Origin: Brachypodius melanocephalos
Lineage: Eukaryota; Chordata; Aves; Passeriformes; Pycnonotidae
DNA length: 64,000 nt
Reading direction: 5' to 3'
NCBI GenBank assembly: GCA_013398615.1
Contig: VZSR01000514.1
Span: forward strand, 2,351,790 to 2,415,789
The position numbers and the translations under genes were made by a program. Below are positions 47,901-61,900 of the stretch, one piece after another. The notes beneath the pieces are model-generated. The model worked only from the letters and a program-made list of their open reading frames with translations, did no database searches and was not told the origin of the DNA. Each line of letters starts with the position of its first letter. Position 1 is the stretch's first letter.

Positions 47901-50900
47901 CACACGAGTATCTGCAGGTAGGGCTGGCAGGGCCCTGTGCTGGGGTCAGGGAGGCTCCTGTGCTGGGGGGCAGCTGCAGGGTGAGCAGGGTGGGGGGCTC
48001 AGGAAAGTGGGATGGTCTCCTCTGCAGCTGCCCCCAGCAGGGCTGTTCTCTTGTGATAAGAATTGTCCCTCAGCTCAGCTCTGCTGCAGGAAGTTTGTCC
48101 CCGTCACCCCATTTCCCACCTCCCTCCCCTCTCTCTGCAGGTTGAGGAGGTCGCAGCCCTGGAATGTGCAGAGGAAGAAGGGACACAGGAGCAGGCTGCC
48201 TCTGCCACCCTCTCCCTAGCTGGCCCCCAATCAGGCAGGACCCTGCAGCAATGTGCTTACAGAGAGGAAAGAGCACCTCAGGGGTTTGGTTGCCTTCTGA
48301 GCACAAGCCTGCAGCAGGCTGATTGTGGACAAACAAGCCATCCCCGTCATAAATCCTTTATTTATTCCATCCCATTTCCCCACCCTTCTGCCAGAGAGTT
48401 TGTCCCTGGCACTGTGCTGGGCAGTACAAACAGCTGATTCAACATCCAGCAGTAGAGGGGAAGAGGTGGGAGCCCCAGAGCTGCCCATGCTTGACACAGG
48501 ACTCTGCTGGCAAAAATAACTTCACTTCAAGAGCTCCTCTGCAAGCGCATCTCCCCACAAAGTGGATCCTCTGCACCCCCTGATGCTCCCTCCTCTTCTC
48601 TCCACGCTGAAGAGCAACAAATTAACATTTCCATCCTTTCTTGTATGGGGCACTGAATGAGAGGAGGGAGAATGTTTCTCAGCTGTCAAGTCAGCACTTT
48701 GCAATGCCTCTGGTTCTGTGAGTTCTACACAGGCAGGTTCAAAGCCTTCCTCCAGGTCAAAGCAGCAGAAGCCACCAAGTGCAGCAGCAGAAGCAGGATG
48801 CACAGTGATGCAAAGCTGAGTAATAAAGTGCCCCACCTCATACCTGCATAAAATACCTAGGGACTGTTGTATCCCCAGGGTAACTCAGCTGATATCAACA
48901 TCATTATCACACACGGTGTGTGCCCAGTGACATTACACAATCCCTACGAGGTTGCTCATTGTGCCAAACACCACATCTGCCCTTGCAGCAAAAAAACAAG
49001 AGTTCGTTGCAGGATCTTCCCCAGGTGCTGGACTTTGCTGGCAACCTGTGGGGAGGTGAAAAGTCCAAACTGAAGAAGGACAGTGTTGGCAGCAAGCTCA
49101 GCTGTGACCCCTTATCTTCCTTGGGTTAGTGGGCTTAGAGGTGGAAGTGAAGTGATGAAAGGACTGGAAGGAAAGCCTGGAGCAGAAGGTGGACTGGCCC
49201 AGTGGAGGGAAGACCAGAGCTGAACCACAGGCAATTCTCTCAAGGTCTAAAGGTCTTGGGTTGGCTGCTTTACAGCTGTTAGGGCTGGCTACAGTTTGCT
49301 TGTTTTCAGTCTGCAGTTTCTTCCCTCGATCCAGTCAGGATGGAAGAGAGTAAGGATGTGAACAAACAGGACCATGGCACGCTCCCCATGAGCTGCTGGG
49401 ACTGTGGCACCACTGTCACACCACTGTCCCTCAAACACAAGCCCTGTCCCTGTTCCCACCAGCTGGAGTCTGCCTGTCTCATGTGTGATCTCCAGGATCA
49501 CAGAGGAGCTGTAGGCTTGGAGGGACAGAGATTGGATCCTCTTTGCCATCTGTCTGAAGGAGTAATGCAGCCTTGACTCTTAGACAGAGTCTGCAGGTGA
49601 TTCCTCACTTACAGTGACCCAGGTGATTTTTGCCCTGCTATGCATCCACTGATTCCTTAAAGTCTTGTTCTGAGTCCCATGGGCAATCAGAGCAGACCTT
49701 GCCACAGGCAGCAGCAGCAGCACAGAGGAAATACATACTAACTCCAGTCCTTTTGATTAGTGTTTCAGAAAGGGGACCATTGCTACAAGAATTCTGGAGT
49801 GAAGCCAAGAAATTGCAACTTTCTGCTTCTTATTTCCACCTCTGCAACCTTAGATCAAGTGGCATTGAGGAACCAACAGAACAGGGCTGAAGATCCTTGC
49901 AACCTGCAAAGCTCAACCAAGAAACTCATCTCCAAATGCTGGCAGTGGCTGCGCCAGCTCTAATGATCCCCTTGGAGGCTCTTCTGCCTCTCAGCTAAGC
50001 ACAGCAATACTGAGTTACATTTATTCAGACCATATGTAATACACACAAGAGCCCATAAAAGCTTAAACAGCACAATAAACATTTGGAAAAGCACAGTGAC
50101 CAGATTTATGGGTTTGGATACCTGCCAACATGACCCACCAGAATCAGATCCTTAAGTTTTTGTGTAAGTCCAAGACATACACACAACACAAACACAAATG
50201 TGCTGTTATCCTTGGAAAAAAGATAAACAGCCCCCAAAGCCCATCCCCAGCACTGGAACATGATGGCCTTTCACTGTGTCTGATTGGACTTTGTTTAAAT
50301 CAAAGCCATAAAGAAGGTCTTGGCGAGGAGAAATAAATATAGCACGACAAAACTTCACCCCAGAGCACACTGTAAAACTGACAAAGAGGGAAAGACAAAA
50401 AGATTTAGACACTTAATTTCCACTGAAGGGGAGATGAGTCCTGCTGTAGAAAAAGAGCTGTGCTTTGCCAAATTCCAAGATACTTTTGTACAAAGTTTCC
50501 TCCACAGGGGTGATGTGATACCTCCTGTGCCACCTACCAGTTTGGAGGAAGGGGGTGATGGCTCAGCAGAACAGAAGACATGTGAAATGATGACAGATCC
50601 CAGGGCATGCAGAACATTTTTACCCAAGGAACTGCAAAAACCTTGAGCTTTGAGTACAAATGACTTTGGGATAGTGGGAGAGCAAGGCACCAGCGGGATG
50701 TACAAGTTTCTCTATTTACCAAGCTTAAGAACAGACAAAAGAGATCCGGTTTTCTGGCTTCTTGGGCATTTTATGGCACTAGGTTTTTAACCTCTTTTAC
50801 TTTTAATCATGTCTACGGCTAAACACAGTATTTTGAATACCTACAGCCCCTTCCAGTTCACAAAGATACTTCACAAGCAGGATTTAGCAGAGCCGTGAGC

Positions 50901-53900
50901 ATCCAGTGCTCAAGACAGAAACCAGGAGTCCTGGCTTCATGTTTTCTGCCCTCATCCAGGGCAGAACCCCATCCCCAGACTTAAAGCAAAAGGAAAAAGA
51001 TAAAAGAACAGCACAAGATACTGCTTTTGAGAAACCTGCCTCATTTGTTATGATAAAGGAGAGCATTACAGATTAGCTGGCAATACATGGAAGGAGTTGC
51101 CCACCTCCCACGCATAATTTCCCACAAAATGTTTTTACAAGTTTAGGACGAGCTGCTACGTTCAGTTATACAAAAGAAAGACTAAAACCTGATGACAGAT
51201 TTACTCACATAAGGCTCAGGACGTGATGATGCCCTCGCTGTTAAAGGACCAGCTGAGAAGCAGTGCTCTGCTTTGCTCACCAAACTGCAGAAAAAGGCTG
51301 TTTGTGTTGATCTGCTGCTCTGGGAGGTGGGTTGTGCACAGAGAACAAAAGCCGCATGCAAGGGCGCATTCTCTCACCCACTGGCACGGGCACACTCAGG
51401 GACAGCTTTGCTCAGGATAATGCCTATCTGCAGCACCACTGGTCACAGAGGATGGGGCAGGGGGGCTCTGGTCACAATGCTGCGGGGTGCCAGCTGCTAG
51501 GAAGGCCACACATTTGGTGACCGTAGAATTAGTGAGGAGGCAAAAAGTAGTAAAGGGGTCCTGTAGGAGGAAATGATGTACTGGAGCAAGGGCCACATGG
51601 TGTGGGTAAGTACATGCCAAGGGAATGTCTTAGAAGCTGCTGGGAGGGAGGACTGGCAGTTAAAGGTCTGTGCAAGGTGGCTGTGCTCATGTTAGCCCAC
51701 AGGACAACTCACACAAGATGAAGGGATGGGAAACACAAGACAGGCATGGAGAGAACAAAGCCAGGGGAAGAGCAATGCACTGCTGACACATCCCTCTTCC
51801 ACCCCCCTGGGGAGGAAAGCTCTGCTCAAGCTCCAAAGTACATGTCTGCCTGAGAGCTTGAACAGCCCCAGCTGAACCTCCTTGCATGAACAGGCTGGGG
51901 GTACCTCCAGCACAAACTGCCATCAGCAAGGACTGCAGGAAGGGACACAAACAGTGGAGCAGGCAGCTGAAGCGGAGAGCAGAGGACACCAAGGGATACC
52001 ACGGGCCAGTTCTGGACAAGGACTTGCAGATGGAATAGTCTAGCCAAGTGTCACAATGAGCTAAGCCTGCAGCCCTACACTGACTGATTTCAAACAAAGT
52101 GTAGGCTCCTAAGCAATTTATCTTCTACAGCAGACTGTGCTCCTAGTTCTGACAGAGATTTGGTTGAGGAAGAAGAGGGAGACACAGGTAACTATCAGCC
52201 CTCCTGCCTTCCTCCATGCTCACACGATCCTTTCCAGAACTGCCATGGGGCAGCTGGGCACAAACGTGGGTTCTTCCACATCACAGCTACAGCCCACCCT
52301 GCTCTCTGTGCTGTCCTGGCATATGAAGAAGTGTGGACTGGTTGTTGTGCCACTTCTGCACAGGTATCTGCTGTTCATCTCAGAGGAGGGACTTCAGATC
52401 AGGCAATTCACCACAGTTTGGGGAGGAAGACAACAGGCTGAGATGGATCTTGAGCTAAAGATCCCCCTTCACATGCTGATGAGCACGGAGTGAGTGTGTG
52501 GTTTTCTAGAGGACTGCGAGACCAGTGGTTGAAGCAGAGAATTCAAGGGCATCCTTGAAGACTAGTCTCCCTGTAACCTAGAGCAAACTAGTTCAATGTT
52601 TCTTTAGCACGTTTTCCTCACATACAGAATTTTGCAAAAATTGACATTGATGCCGACCCAGTCCTGTAGATCTTGAAGTTATATATCAGCAAGTCAAACT
52701 GCTGGCATGCTAGGGGTGTTTACAGAGGCAAATGGCAGAAATTATGCCAAGAGTCACAACATGAGGCTAAAATCCAGACCTTCTGGCTCCTGTTCTATCC
52801 TTGGTGACCTTTCAAAACCACTTTCATACTTTTGCTTCCCTGGTTCTAAAATAAAACCTGTATTTCACAGTCTAGCTGAGAGGGTTCATGTTTGGGCCAT
52901 ACCTCGAGGTGTACAGTGAGATAAGTCTATAGAAGGGCAATGCAGCACTATTGCCATTGCTAATACTGGATGACTTACACGATGCTTTCTTTTCAGTATT
53001 ATTATTAGGAACAATCCCTGGGAAGACTTTAGTTTCACTAAAAAAAGAAATGAGATAGATTATAGACAGCTAGCGACAAAAATAATCTGTTCCCATGTGC
53101 TTTGTGCTATTTAAAGGGACATAATACCTATTCTTGAAAAGACCAGTTTCAGAAGACAAACAACTGACATCTGTCAGCATAAAGAAATTTGGAAAGATAG
53201 ACTTAATACCATTTTCCAGAAGCTTTAGCTGTGCCTGAGATGACCCACAGTACAGCAGCAAGCGGGTGGAAGCATGCCCTGTGCGACAGAGCCCCGCCAT
53301 CTCGTCTGTCAGAACACAGGCAGGGAGCAGTTTTTCTAACCAATTTTTAGAGGAGGATCTTGGTTTCAAGCCAGGAGGTTGAAGGGTGAACAGAGCAGCA
53401 CAGGGGATGGTGCACAGGGAGAGTATTTTGTGCCATATTCCCACATTTCTGTTCACTGTCCCAGCTATGGTCAGGTGGGGAAAAAAGCGATGCTGTTTGT
53501 TCAGCCTGAATTCCAATTCCATTTCGCTCTTCTGCTGAAGTATCTGGTGGTTGGACAGAAGCCACTGAGCTAACAACATCTGTGCCTCACAATGAACAAC
53601 AGTTGGAGGCACCAAGAAACTGGCAGAGAGTGGGAATTTGCCCCAGACAGCACGAGATAAAGCAAGAAAATCTTATTCCTCCTGCATTCCTTCTGCATCT
53701 TCCATGGCCATCTGCTGGGGAAAGCTGTCTGCTGGAATCCAGGGCTGCAAGGATGGGTGAGTGTGGTGCTGGAGCTGAAGAATGGGAGCAGACTGAGCAG
53801 GGGGACACAGCTGTGAGTACATGGATTTCCCAAATCGGGAACCAGGGCAGGATCACTTTTGGTTCAGACGTGTCCTGACCCTTATGCAACTGCTGTGAAG

Positions 53901-54990
53901 CATTGATCTTGTCTTCGTCTACAACCTGGAGGTAATTTAGAGATGTCCAAAAAGTGGAAAATCCCAAGCCACAGACTCTAGAGTTAGTCTGTCTGTGGTT
54001 ATATCTTTGTGTTTTGCTCTAGGATCAGCTAAAATTGCAGCAAAAACATTGGTAAAGACAGAACACATTCAACTAGTGCTGGTGCTGCCCATGCAGTTCC
54101 TGTCACTAACAACCAGTGGGAAATCAGTGAGAGATGTCTCAGACAGCATTCAGAGGGAGATGCTCAGCATATTGTCCACTGCTGTCTCATTTATTCTGAA
54201 CACTGAAAACAAAATGTTGGGGCAACTACAGAGAGAACAAGGCTGAACACAGAAAAGCAAACTTGCTTTTCTTTTTCTATAATATTAATAGGCATATTAT
54301 GTAATTTCCTTGGCTTACTGATCCAGCAACTCTAGTTACAAGACAGGATGGGATTTCCTTGAGGTCATTCCCCCAAACTGTGTGAGTTGTTATTTTCCTG
54401 GCTCACCCACAAACAGAATGGTTTGCTCTTCTGAAATACTAATGTCCAACTGTTGAAAGATTTTGCCAATCAAAACATTGTGGCCTTACCCCATTTTAAT
54501 AATCTACAGCATCAATCTCCCCTTTAGTATTTGTTTGATGTGTTCTGCACCCTGCTGAAATATCCCCTCCAGACCTCCCTGAGCTCAGGCTCTGATTGAA
54601 GAGAGATGCCATGCATCAGGCCTGCAGCTTTCTCTCTGAAATGTTTAGCAGGGGATGGTGGTAAAATGTATTTATTTTCATGTATTGAGGAAAGACCATA
54701 TATTCCAGCCTCTTTTTTTTTTCCATCACTCAGAGATGGGCCTGAGGCCAAAACGGTGCTGCTAAGCTTGTTTTCTATTTAAAACCTTCATTTTTATTAA
54801 TAACCCTTTACAGCCTACACACCAGCACTGCGGGAGTTGCATTTCCGTGTTATGTCATCGTGAACCGTTATGTATTTAATTCCTGTACCCACAAACCCAT
54901 ATGGACATCATTAAACACGTACCATACGGCATTAAAACTGTGTTCCATAAAGTGTGATTTAGAAAAAAAGAAAGAGCTATGAAGTGGGGA

Positions 54991-55021
54991 TTTCTTTTTT
55001 TTCTTTTTTTTTTTTTTTTTT
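54991..55021. repeat. T-rich tract
   Basis: TTTC, eight T, C, then 18 T. Low complexity; in the minus-strand transcript it is A-rich. Confidence 0.9.
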
Positions 55022-55509
55022 CCTAAGGTCATGGGAAAATGGAGAAGTAGGGGAGAGAGAAAAGGTTCAGCAGTGCTGCAGGTTAGCTCACAGCTCTCCA
55101 CGCCTGCAGACTGAACACCCAGCCTGCCTTATCCACCACAGAAGATTAATTACCCAGGAACTCCAGGCTGGTGATGATGAATTTGTTTGGCAGATCACAG
55201 AGACAACTTCTACAAAAATTACAGGTTACAAAACAGCAAAAAATCTTGGTCATTTTATTTCTGCAAAGTTAAGTTTTCCACGACTTCTCCTTTTCTCCCT
55301 AAGAGCTGCCTTTAGCAAGGCAAAAGAGCAGGTTTCCCCATATTGCTGAGGGTCAGATATCAGGGCCATTAACACATATGAGGGTGGCACAGAGTTTGCT
55401 CCCAGTTTCTGTTCCAGCCCCAGACTGGCTTATCCTGGCTGTACTCTATGCAAATAGCTAGTCCAGCAATGAGGCAACTTGTGTACCTTCTGTCATCCCT
55501 CTGTTATCT

Positions 55510-55890
55510 CATATGTGGTATGAAAACACATGGGAGAGGGAGAAAGTAATAGAAGAAATACATCAGAGAGCAAATAAAACCAGTGAACGGAGTACCAGTG
55601 GGACAAACAGAGTTAAGTGTAGCAATGCTGGGGGAAACAGCACAGAACATATTGAGAAAGAAGAAAACAATATCCAAGGGATGTAAGGATAATGAAAAAA
55701 CCAAACAACCAGAGACAGCTAAAAATGACATGAGAAAAGATATGCCAACATGAGGCAGAGAAGCTGATGCAGTCAGGGATAAAGCAGTCAGGTAAGAAAG
55801 CAAAAAGAGAGGAGGAGATAAGAACAAAGCACAATGTAAAGATGCCCTGTAAAAGATTTAGGTACATATGTAGAATAGGAGATAATAAGT
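55510..55890 (+). other. Strand-asymmetric purine-rich block
   Basis: Over about 380 bp the plus strand is strongly enriched in A and G with few T, for example GGGAGAGGGAGAAAGTAATA, GAGAAAGAAGAAAACAATAT and AAAAAGAGAGGAGGAGATAA. It is not a simple repeat. The two overlapping minus-strand open frames here (55827-55504, 55867-55613) are T/C-driven hydrophobic translations, not genes. It might be a relic of an A-rich mobile-element interior. Nothing identifies it. Confidence 0.5.
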
Positions 55891-55946
55891 TAATTGCCTA
55901 CAACACACACTAGACCCCTTCCAATGACCTAGTCCATTATACCAGA

Positions 55947-55968
55947 ATGAGACCTGCCAAGGTCTCAT
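55947..55968. repeat. Perfect 9-bp inverted repeat with 4-nt loop
   Basis: ATGAGACCT (55947-55955), loop GCCA, AGGTCTCAT (55960-55968). Three more pairs (ACC at 55941-55943 with GGT at 55969-55971) extend it past a 3-nt bulge. Confidence 0.95.
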
Positions 55969-57260
55969 GGTTTGATGGATGAATTCCCTCTGATCACAGA
56001 GCAAGCTCTGGCTGAAGTGAATAGACCACAATGAAAATGGTATCTGACAAGATTTTACAGCAAGTACAGCTGAACAAAGGTGCTCTGCATAGCCTTGTGC
56101 TTATTGCTTTCTCTGAGTGGCTGCTTTCCCTTATGGAGACTGTATTGATGCTTCATTGATTTTACAGCTATGCAATTAAAAGGCCCCCTCAAAGATACAG
56201 ATGAAGATACATATCTAATTGCTTTCATACCCTTTTTAGTTGGGTTTTGGCATTTTTAAATGAAAATGTTGTAAAAATAAATGCATCAAAAGAGCATCCA
56301 GGGCACACACAAATTATTTGTTATATCAAACCTCTAAACGAGTGGGCCAGTTAAGTCCTTCTGCTGTTTTGTGAAATATGTGTTTAGGAGTCTCTGACAG
56401 TAGATGTTACCTACCCTCATCCCTTGAAAGTTGGTGATTTATTCCAGTTAAGTTATGTTTGCCCCACAGCCTGTGTGCACATACTTCATACCTGCCCATC
56501 TTCAGGCAAGAAAGAAGAAGTAACATGATTTGCAGAGGGGGGCTACTGATGAATGAATCTCCTTTGTACCACAGCCCTCTCCAGAATTTTTCATTCCCAT
56601 CAGACAAACATACACAGGCATACACACACAAATAACTCTGGGTGCATGTGTGCTCCTGTTGAATTCAATACAGTTACTCACTGTGTAGGAACCTACCCAC
56701 GTGCATTAATGTCTGGGGGAGGAGGAGGCTGCTCTGGGGATGAGGCTGACAGCAAGCTTAATGTTATCTAGCTGCATTACTCTCGAGGTGAAATGTTTCT
56801 GACATGTGTCTCTGTTGGGCTGTGCCTTACTTCATTCAAAATCAGGAATTTGCTTTGATGTTTTGAAAATAAAGCCTTAAAAGAAGAAACAGACGTGACT
56901 GGCAAAACTTTTTCAGGAAACATGCAAAGGACCACTAGAGCAGTAAGCTGTTAAATGGGTTTATTTTTGTCTCTTTTGGGTAAGTCCTCTCTTAAACTGA
57001 TCATCACATATTCTACTGATACTGTTCCATGGCACGTGAGTATATCTGAGGTGAATCTGAAGTGGAGATAAGACCGGAGATTTTCTGACCACACATTAGG
57101 ATAGACAAAATCATGTCAGAAAGCAACGTTTGTTTGTTAAAGCCCCAAATTCTCTGTTTGCTGATATTAATTCAATCTTCTGTCAAACACTGCTTATCCT
57201 GCCAGAGATCAGGATGCATCAGGCAATAAACCAGGGCTCAGTATTTATATGCTTGTCCAC

Positions 57261-57276
57261 AAAAAAAAAAAAAAAA
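57261..57276. repeat. Homopolymer A tract, 16 nt
   Basis: Sixteen A preceded by TTGTCCAC and followed by TTAAATATAAAC. No polyadenylation signal or target duplication is evident. Confidence 0.9.
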
Positions 57277-57363
57277 TTAAATATAAACTACTTGTCAGGA
57301 ATCTGCAAGGACAAAATTTTCTGATTTATGAGGATGCTGAATGATTGAGCCAAGATTGTATTT

Positions 57364-57388
57364 AAAAAAAAAAAAAAAAAAAAAAAAA
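57364..57388. repeat. Homopolymer A tract, 25 nt
   Basis: Twenty-five A between GTATTT and GCCTTAAGAGC, 87 bp from the preceding 16-nt A run. Confidence 0.95.
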
Positions 57389-58934
57389 GCCTTAAGAGCA
57401 GACAGAAAGGGAAGAAAAAAGAGTACTAATTATATAAATCACTGGAGACCGGCCTTCCATAAGATGAGGAGGAAAGAGACTGCTCTTGTGATGCCTATTT
57501 CATCCCTTGCCTAACAATCCAAAAGCACATAACTTTCAAAGAACCGCATTTTTTTCACAGGCTGGAAGCACCACAAAGCATCCTTCATCAGCCTGGCCTT
57601 TTGGCTGTTCTCCTTCTCCAAATGCAAATGCTACATCTGGAAAAAGCCGTAATCCTCTCTCCTGCCTGAAAGCCTCCTTTTATCTCCGTTCTCCTCAGAA
57701 TTCCTACTTCTTGCAACTACTTACTCTGACATACTACTTTATTGAAGGGATTCGAGGCTTTCTGCTCATCTGCTGAACGTCTGCCTCTTATTAAAACCCC
57801 AGCTCACCTTTGGAGCCTCTCTCCCTCACCAGCACGGGTCACCCTGCCCTCCATCAGCCAAGCATCTGTAACACAACCCCCTCCCGACCACTCAGATGAG
57901 CATGAGCACCGTAACAATGAACATTAACAGAAGCTTATTTATCAGGGCTGGCAAGAAAAGCATCTCATTAGCCGGGATGGCCTGTGCAGCTCCTCCTCCC
58001 CCAGGGGATGACACTGATGCATCAGGAGCATTACGAACGCCCTTAGTCCCCACAGAGCCCTGCTTTGTGCATTGAGACGGCGGCAAACAATAAGAGAGCT
58101 TTCCACTGACCCCTCTCTGCAAGAGTTTACAGCTGTTTGCAGCGTTTCTGCAGCACCCTGGCCCTTAGCTTCACTGCAGAATACGTGTGGAGGTGAAGGA
58201 GACAAGCCAGACCCAGCAAGATGCCTCAGCATCCAGGCCACCAGCTGCGGGGACTGCAGAGGTGATGGGCAAGGTGGAGAGCCTTGTCACTGGGTGCAGA
58301 AAGTGCTCAGTTCTCTTACTCACGTGCCACCCAAATTTAGGAGCTGTTGCTAACATGTCCTTGTCTTGTAGGAAGAAATGTAGAATGCTGGCAAGACATA
58401 CCAGTTTTCCCACTATAAGAGTAAAAGCTGCCCCAGTTATCACTAATTTTGCATTTGCCCTTGTTTTCAGGGGTTGATGACAGCCTTACACCCCACCTTC
58501 TGCTCCTGTGTTCTGAACAGCTGAAATAATTCTCCTCACTTGGGGTGAAAATTCACAGCACCACTGCCAGTGTCACACTGCTGTGGCTGGGCTTTTTCAC
58601 AGCAAAACCCTTCCTGCTCCTCTTTTACTTCCCAAATATTCTCAATGCCCCCACCAAGAGTTGCACCAGGGCTTACACTTTAATGCATTCATGAGTTTTT
58701 TCCCTTCTTGCCAGCTGCTGGCACAGGAGAAAGGGATCATGCACATGGCTGATCTCTCCTAGAGATCCTGGGGATTATGTAGGCAGCACCAGACACACCA
58801 CAGGACTGCCAGAGGCAGATCAAGCCCCAACCCAGGGACCTGGGGACCACTGCAGAAGGGGTCACCTGCAAAGCTGTCTGCCAGATCTCTCTGTACATGT
58901 TTGTTCACTCCACAGCCATCCTACTGCTCAGGAG

Positions 58935-58975
58935 GGCCAATGGAAACTCTCATTTCAGGGATTTGGGACCACATT
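58935..58975. repeat. Possible ancient amniote repeat fragment
   Basis: CCAATGGAAACTCTCATTTC followed by AGGGATTTGGGACCA resembles the TCAATGGAAACTCTCATTGA-type motif of old sauropsid palindromic repeats. Only one arm is preserved, so this is weak. Confidence 0.22.
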
Positions 58976-61900
58976 TCAACAGGAACTGAGAGGTTCATTT
59001 TTGGTTAAATGTTTTCATGAAAAGAAAGCTCCTCTTTTTGTCAGATTTAGAGGATAATCCACACCTCCACAAAATAATGCCTTTTGAAATAAGATTAATT
59101 TAATTTTAGCATCCTCAAGAACTGCGCAGCCTCCCTAGCAAGAGAGGACAATGTTGGTGAGGTTCCAACCCTTAGGAAAAGGACCAGCAATCTGTCCAAT
59201 GGGGAGCAGCAGAGACAGCAGCATTGCTAATTCATTAGTGCACCAGGAGAGCTTCAGGCCTCTGATGAGCACCGTCTCTGGCATGAGTCACTCACACTTC
59301 ACTCCTGGCAGGCTTGGATGGGAAAGGAAAAGGTTTATCTTTTAGATATGGTCCCCCAGCTGCTCTAATCCTACAGCTGTTGTCACGGTTGACTTCTCAT
59401 AAAGCAAAATAGATTTTTTTGGTCCCCAACATCCAACATTTTTTTTCTTCTTTTATATTTTCAAGCACTAGCTATCTCAGGTTACTGGTGATTTTTTGTG
59501 GTGGTTCCCAAATGAGCCTGAACTGTTCTGATTTTTCAAGCCCACAAGACTGTAATTGAAAGCAAATGTAATCAGACATATACAATGTTCTGAGGTTCAC
59601 CACAGTGCACTGCAGTCAGCATTACTGGAGTGGCTATTAAAACTCCTTGGAGCTGGGAAGCAAATACAGCTTGCAAGAATCCAACAAATAACCAGCATTT
59701 ATTAGATTATACTAAAGTATTGCAAAGCCACAGTCAATCCTCTATTCACTATATATTCAAGGTCTGTTTAAATGAACATCTTCCTGAGCTTAGGGCGATC
59801 GTTTTAAGACATGAACAAGAAAACAAGGAAAGAATTCTACTTCTAACGCAGCAAATTCTGCAATCCTGACATCAGTGTCAATCTCAAATTGTCCATTACT
59901 GTCAGCAGGGTCATTCCAATCAAACTCTGGCATAACTGGAAAAAGAAAGAGGCCCAAAAACAAAGGGTATCTTTGAACCCAGACACACAGCTCTAGCTGG
60001 AGATAAGCAGTAGCAAATCCCTTCCATAAAACTCCCAAACAAGATGCAAGCACTAAAAGAGGGGGTGGTGCTGTGATTGGGGAGGGGGGGTTAATTGAAT
60101 TCCCACTGCCTCTTCAGTCTGCACTTAAAAGCAGGTCTAGGGTTATCTGTGAAATTTCAATTAAATCAAAAGCTTTGATAACATGATAAGTCATTCCAGA
60201 GTTTGGAGTCAAAACACGTTGTTATTTGATCCTCTGCTTGTGTTTCTGGGAACAGCATGCATGAAAGACAGTCAGCAGCAGACCAGTCAGGAAGATGGAA
60301 AGGGTGGAAATGAATCTACTAAAAGATCACTGTGTCTCCTTCAGCCAGAGTCACTTGAGGTCTGGTATTTTTTTATATATACAGAGTCCTAAAGCCACCC
60401 CATTTCTCAAGAGACAGAAGACAGAGCAAAAGAGATCACCTTGGATACATGCAGCACTGCAGGGGATGGCTCCCTACTGCCACAAAAGTTGGGTTTTTTT
60501 CCCAGGCTTGCTATAAACAAGATTTTTACCTGCAATAGCATTGGGAGCTGAATGCACATCTCTGGGACAGACACAAAACACTGAGCCCTGTGTATGTAAT
60601 GGAAGAGATTTCCAGCACAACTCTTTAGTGGCCCGAGATGAACAGGTAAAGACAGGTACACTGAAAAATAATAACATGATTCAACCAAACCAGAACCAAA
60701 ACCTAGTTCTCATCTCAACAAAATGCAGGAGAGGCTGCAGCTCTCCAGAGAGACATGACTTGCTTTACCTGTTGTTCAGCATCCTTTGGATGCTAAGGCT
60801 TCCTCCTCTCTCTTCAGAGGCAACTGCTGGATGCAAAGAGCAATGCCAGAGATTCTCAAAGTCCTGTTTACTGAGGAACACCACCTCTGCTTACCAGGGG
60901 TTAGACAGCAATGCTTCACCTTAAATAAATGTGAGATTTCAACTCCACATGGCCTGTGGTGGTCAAGAGCATTAAAAGACATTGTAAGCAATGCCTTCCC
61001 TTGTCACACATAGTACAGCCTGATAAAACCCTATCAAATGTAACGGGATGCCCCAAACAGTTCAAAATCACACACAGGGTCACACTAGGCATGTGTACAT
61101 GAGAAAAACTCTTCTTTTACAACCAGTGAGGCTACTGATCCTCAACAGTGCTAAAAACAAAGGGACTCTCCAGACAAGCAATGTCAAAATTACACAGCAA
61201 TCAACAACAGGAAGAGCAGACCACTGAAAAATCCCATCTGACCCCAGGCACCACTGGGGGATAACTTATCACCCTGGCAGCAACCACCCCATTGAGCATG
61301 CCTGTGCCTAGTGCCCTTCTCTTCAGAGTGAAAGATCTTCATTAAACAATACTATAGACACAGCAATGTCAGGCTGTGTTCTTCTCTGTGATATAATCAT
61401 ATCTGCTAGGTAAGCTGCCTATTCTTGTTTTCCAGAGACGTGACACACAGAGGACAAGACAGGTTATACTCAACTCTGTCACGTTAATGAATAGAAAACT
61501 CCAGCCCAGCTACTCCTGCCCTGCAGGTGATGAGTCAATGGTGACAGTGTGCAATTAACCTGCCAGCAGGGGCTCACCAGAGCAAGAAAACCAGATAAGC
61601 AAAGGAAGTCCTCATCCCTCGTCCTCTCCTCAGTTCCAGGCTTACCCACAAAGAACATCAGGACCAGACACTTCTGCATGGAGATAAAGATCTCTTTTGT
61701 GTCTATCAGCACAGGCAATTCAACTCTGTGGGCTGTAAACCAAGCATCACCTGCCTTTAAACGGAGAATTCCAGAAGATCCCGTGGCATTGAGCCAAACC
61801 TCTCTAGAAGTGCATGCTCAAGGATAATGGGTACCTCAAATCCTTCACAACAAGCCTGATAATCTCTCAATCCATTTATCTTGGTTCTGATCCAATCCTG

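Noticed and set aside
47618..48145. 175-codon plus-strand open frame with several overlapping frames around 47.4-48.4 kb
   Set aside because: The GC-rich, stop-poor local composition explains many overlapping frames at once. No motif is visible.
53070..53615. 181-codon minus-strand open frame
   Set aside because: No family resemblance or exon borders. A frame this long is expected occasionally in 64 kb over six frames.
55504..55867. Hydrophobic minus-strand frames that look like membrane proteins
   Set aside because: They are the T/C-rich complement of the purine block. Two overlapping frames show the same bias, so composition explains them.
57500..57570. Minus-strand MRFFES, similar to the FRFFEA signature of the last PX exon
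   Set aside because: The surrounding residues do not match the PX domain, a stop follows shortly, and no splice acceptor or donor is in place.
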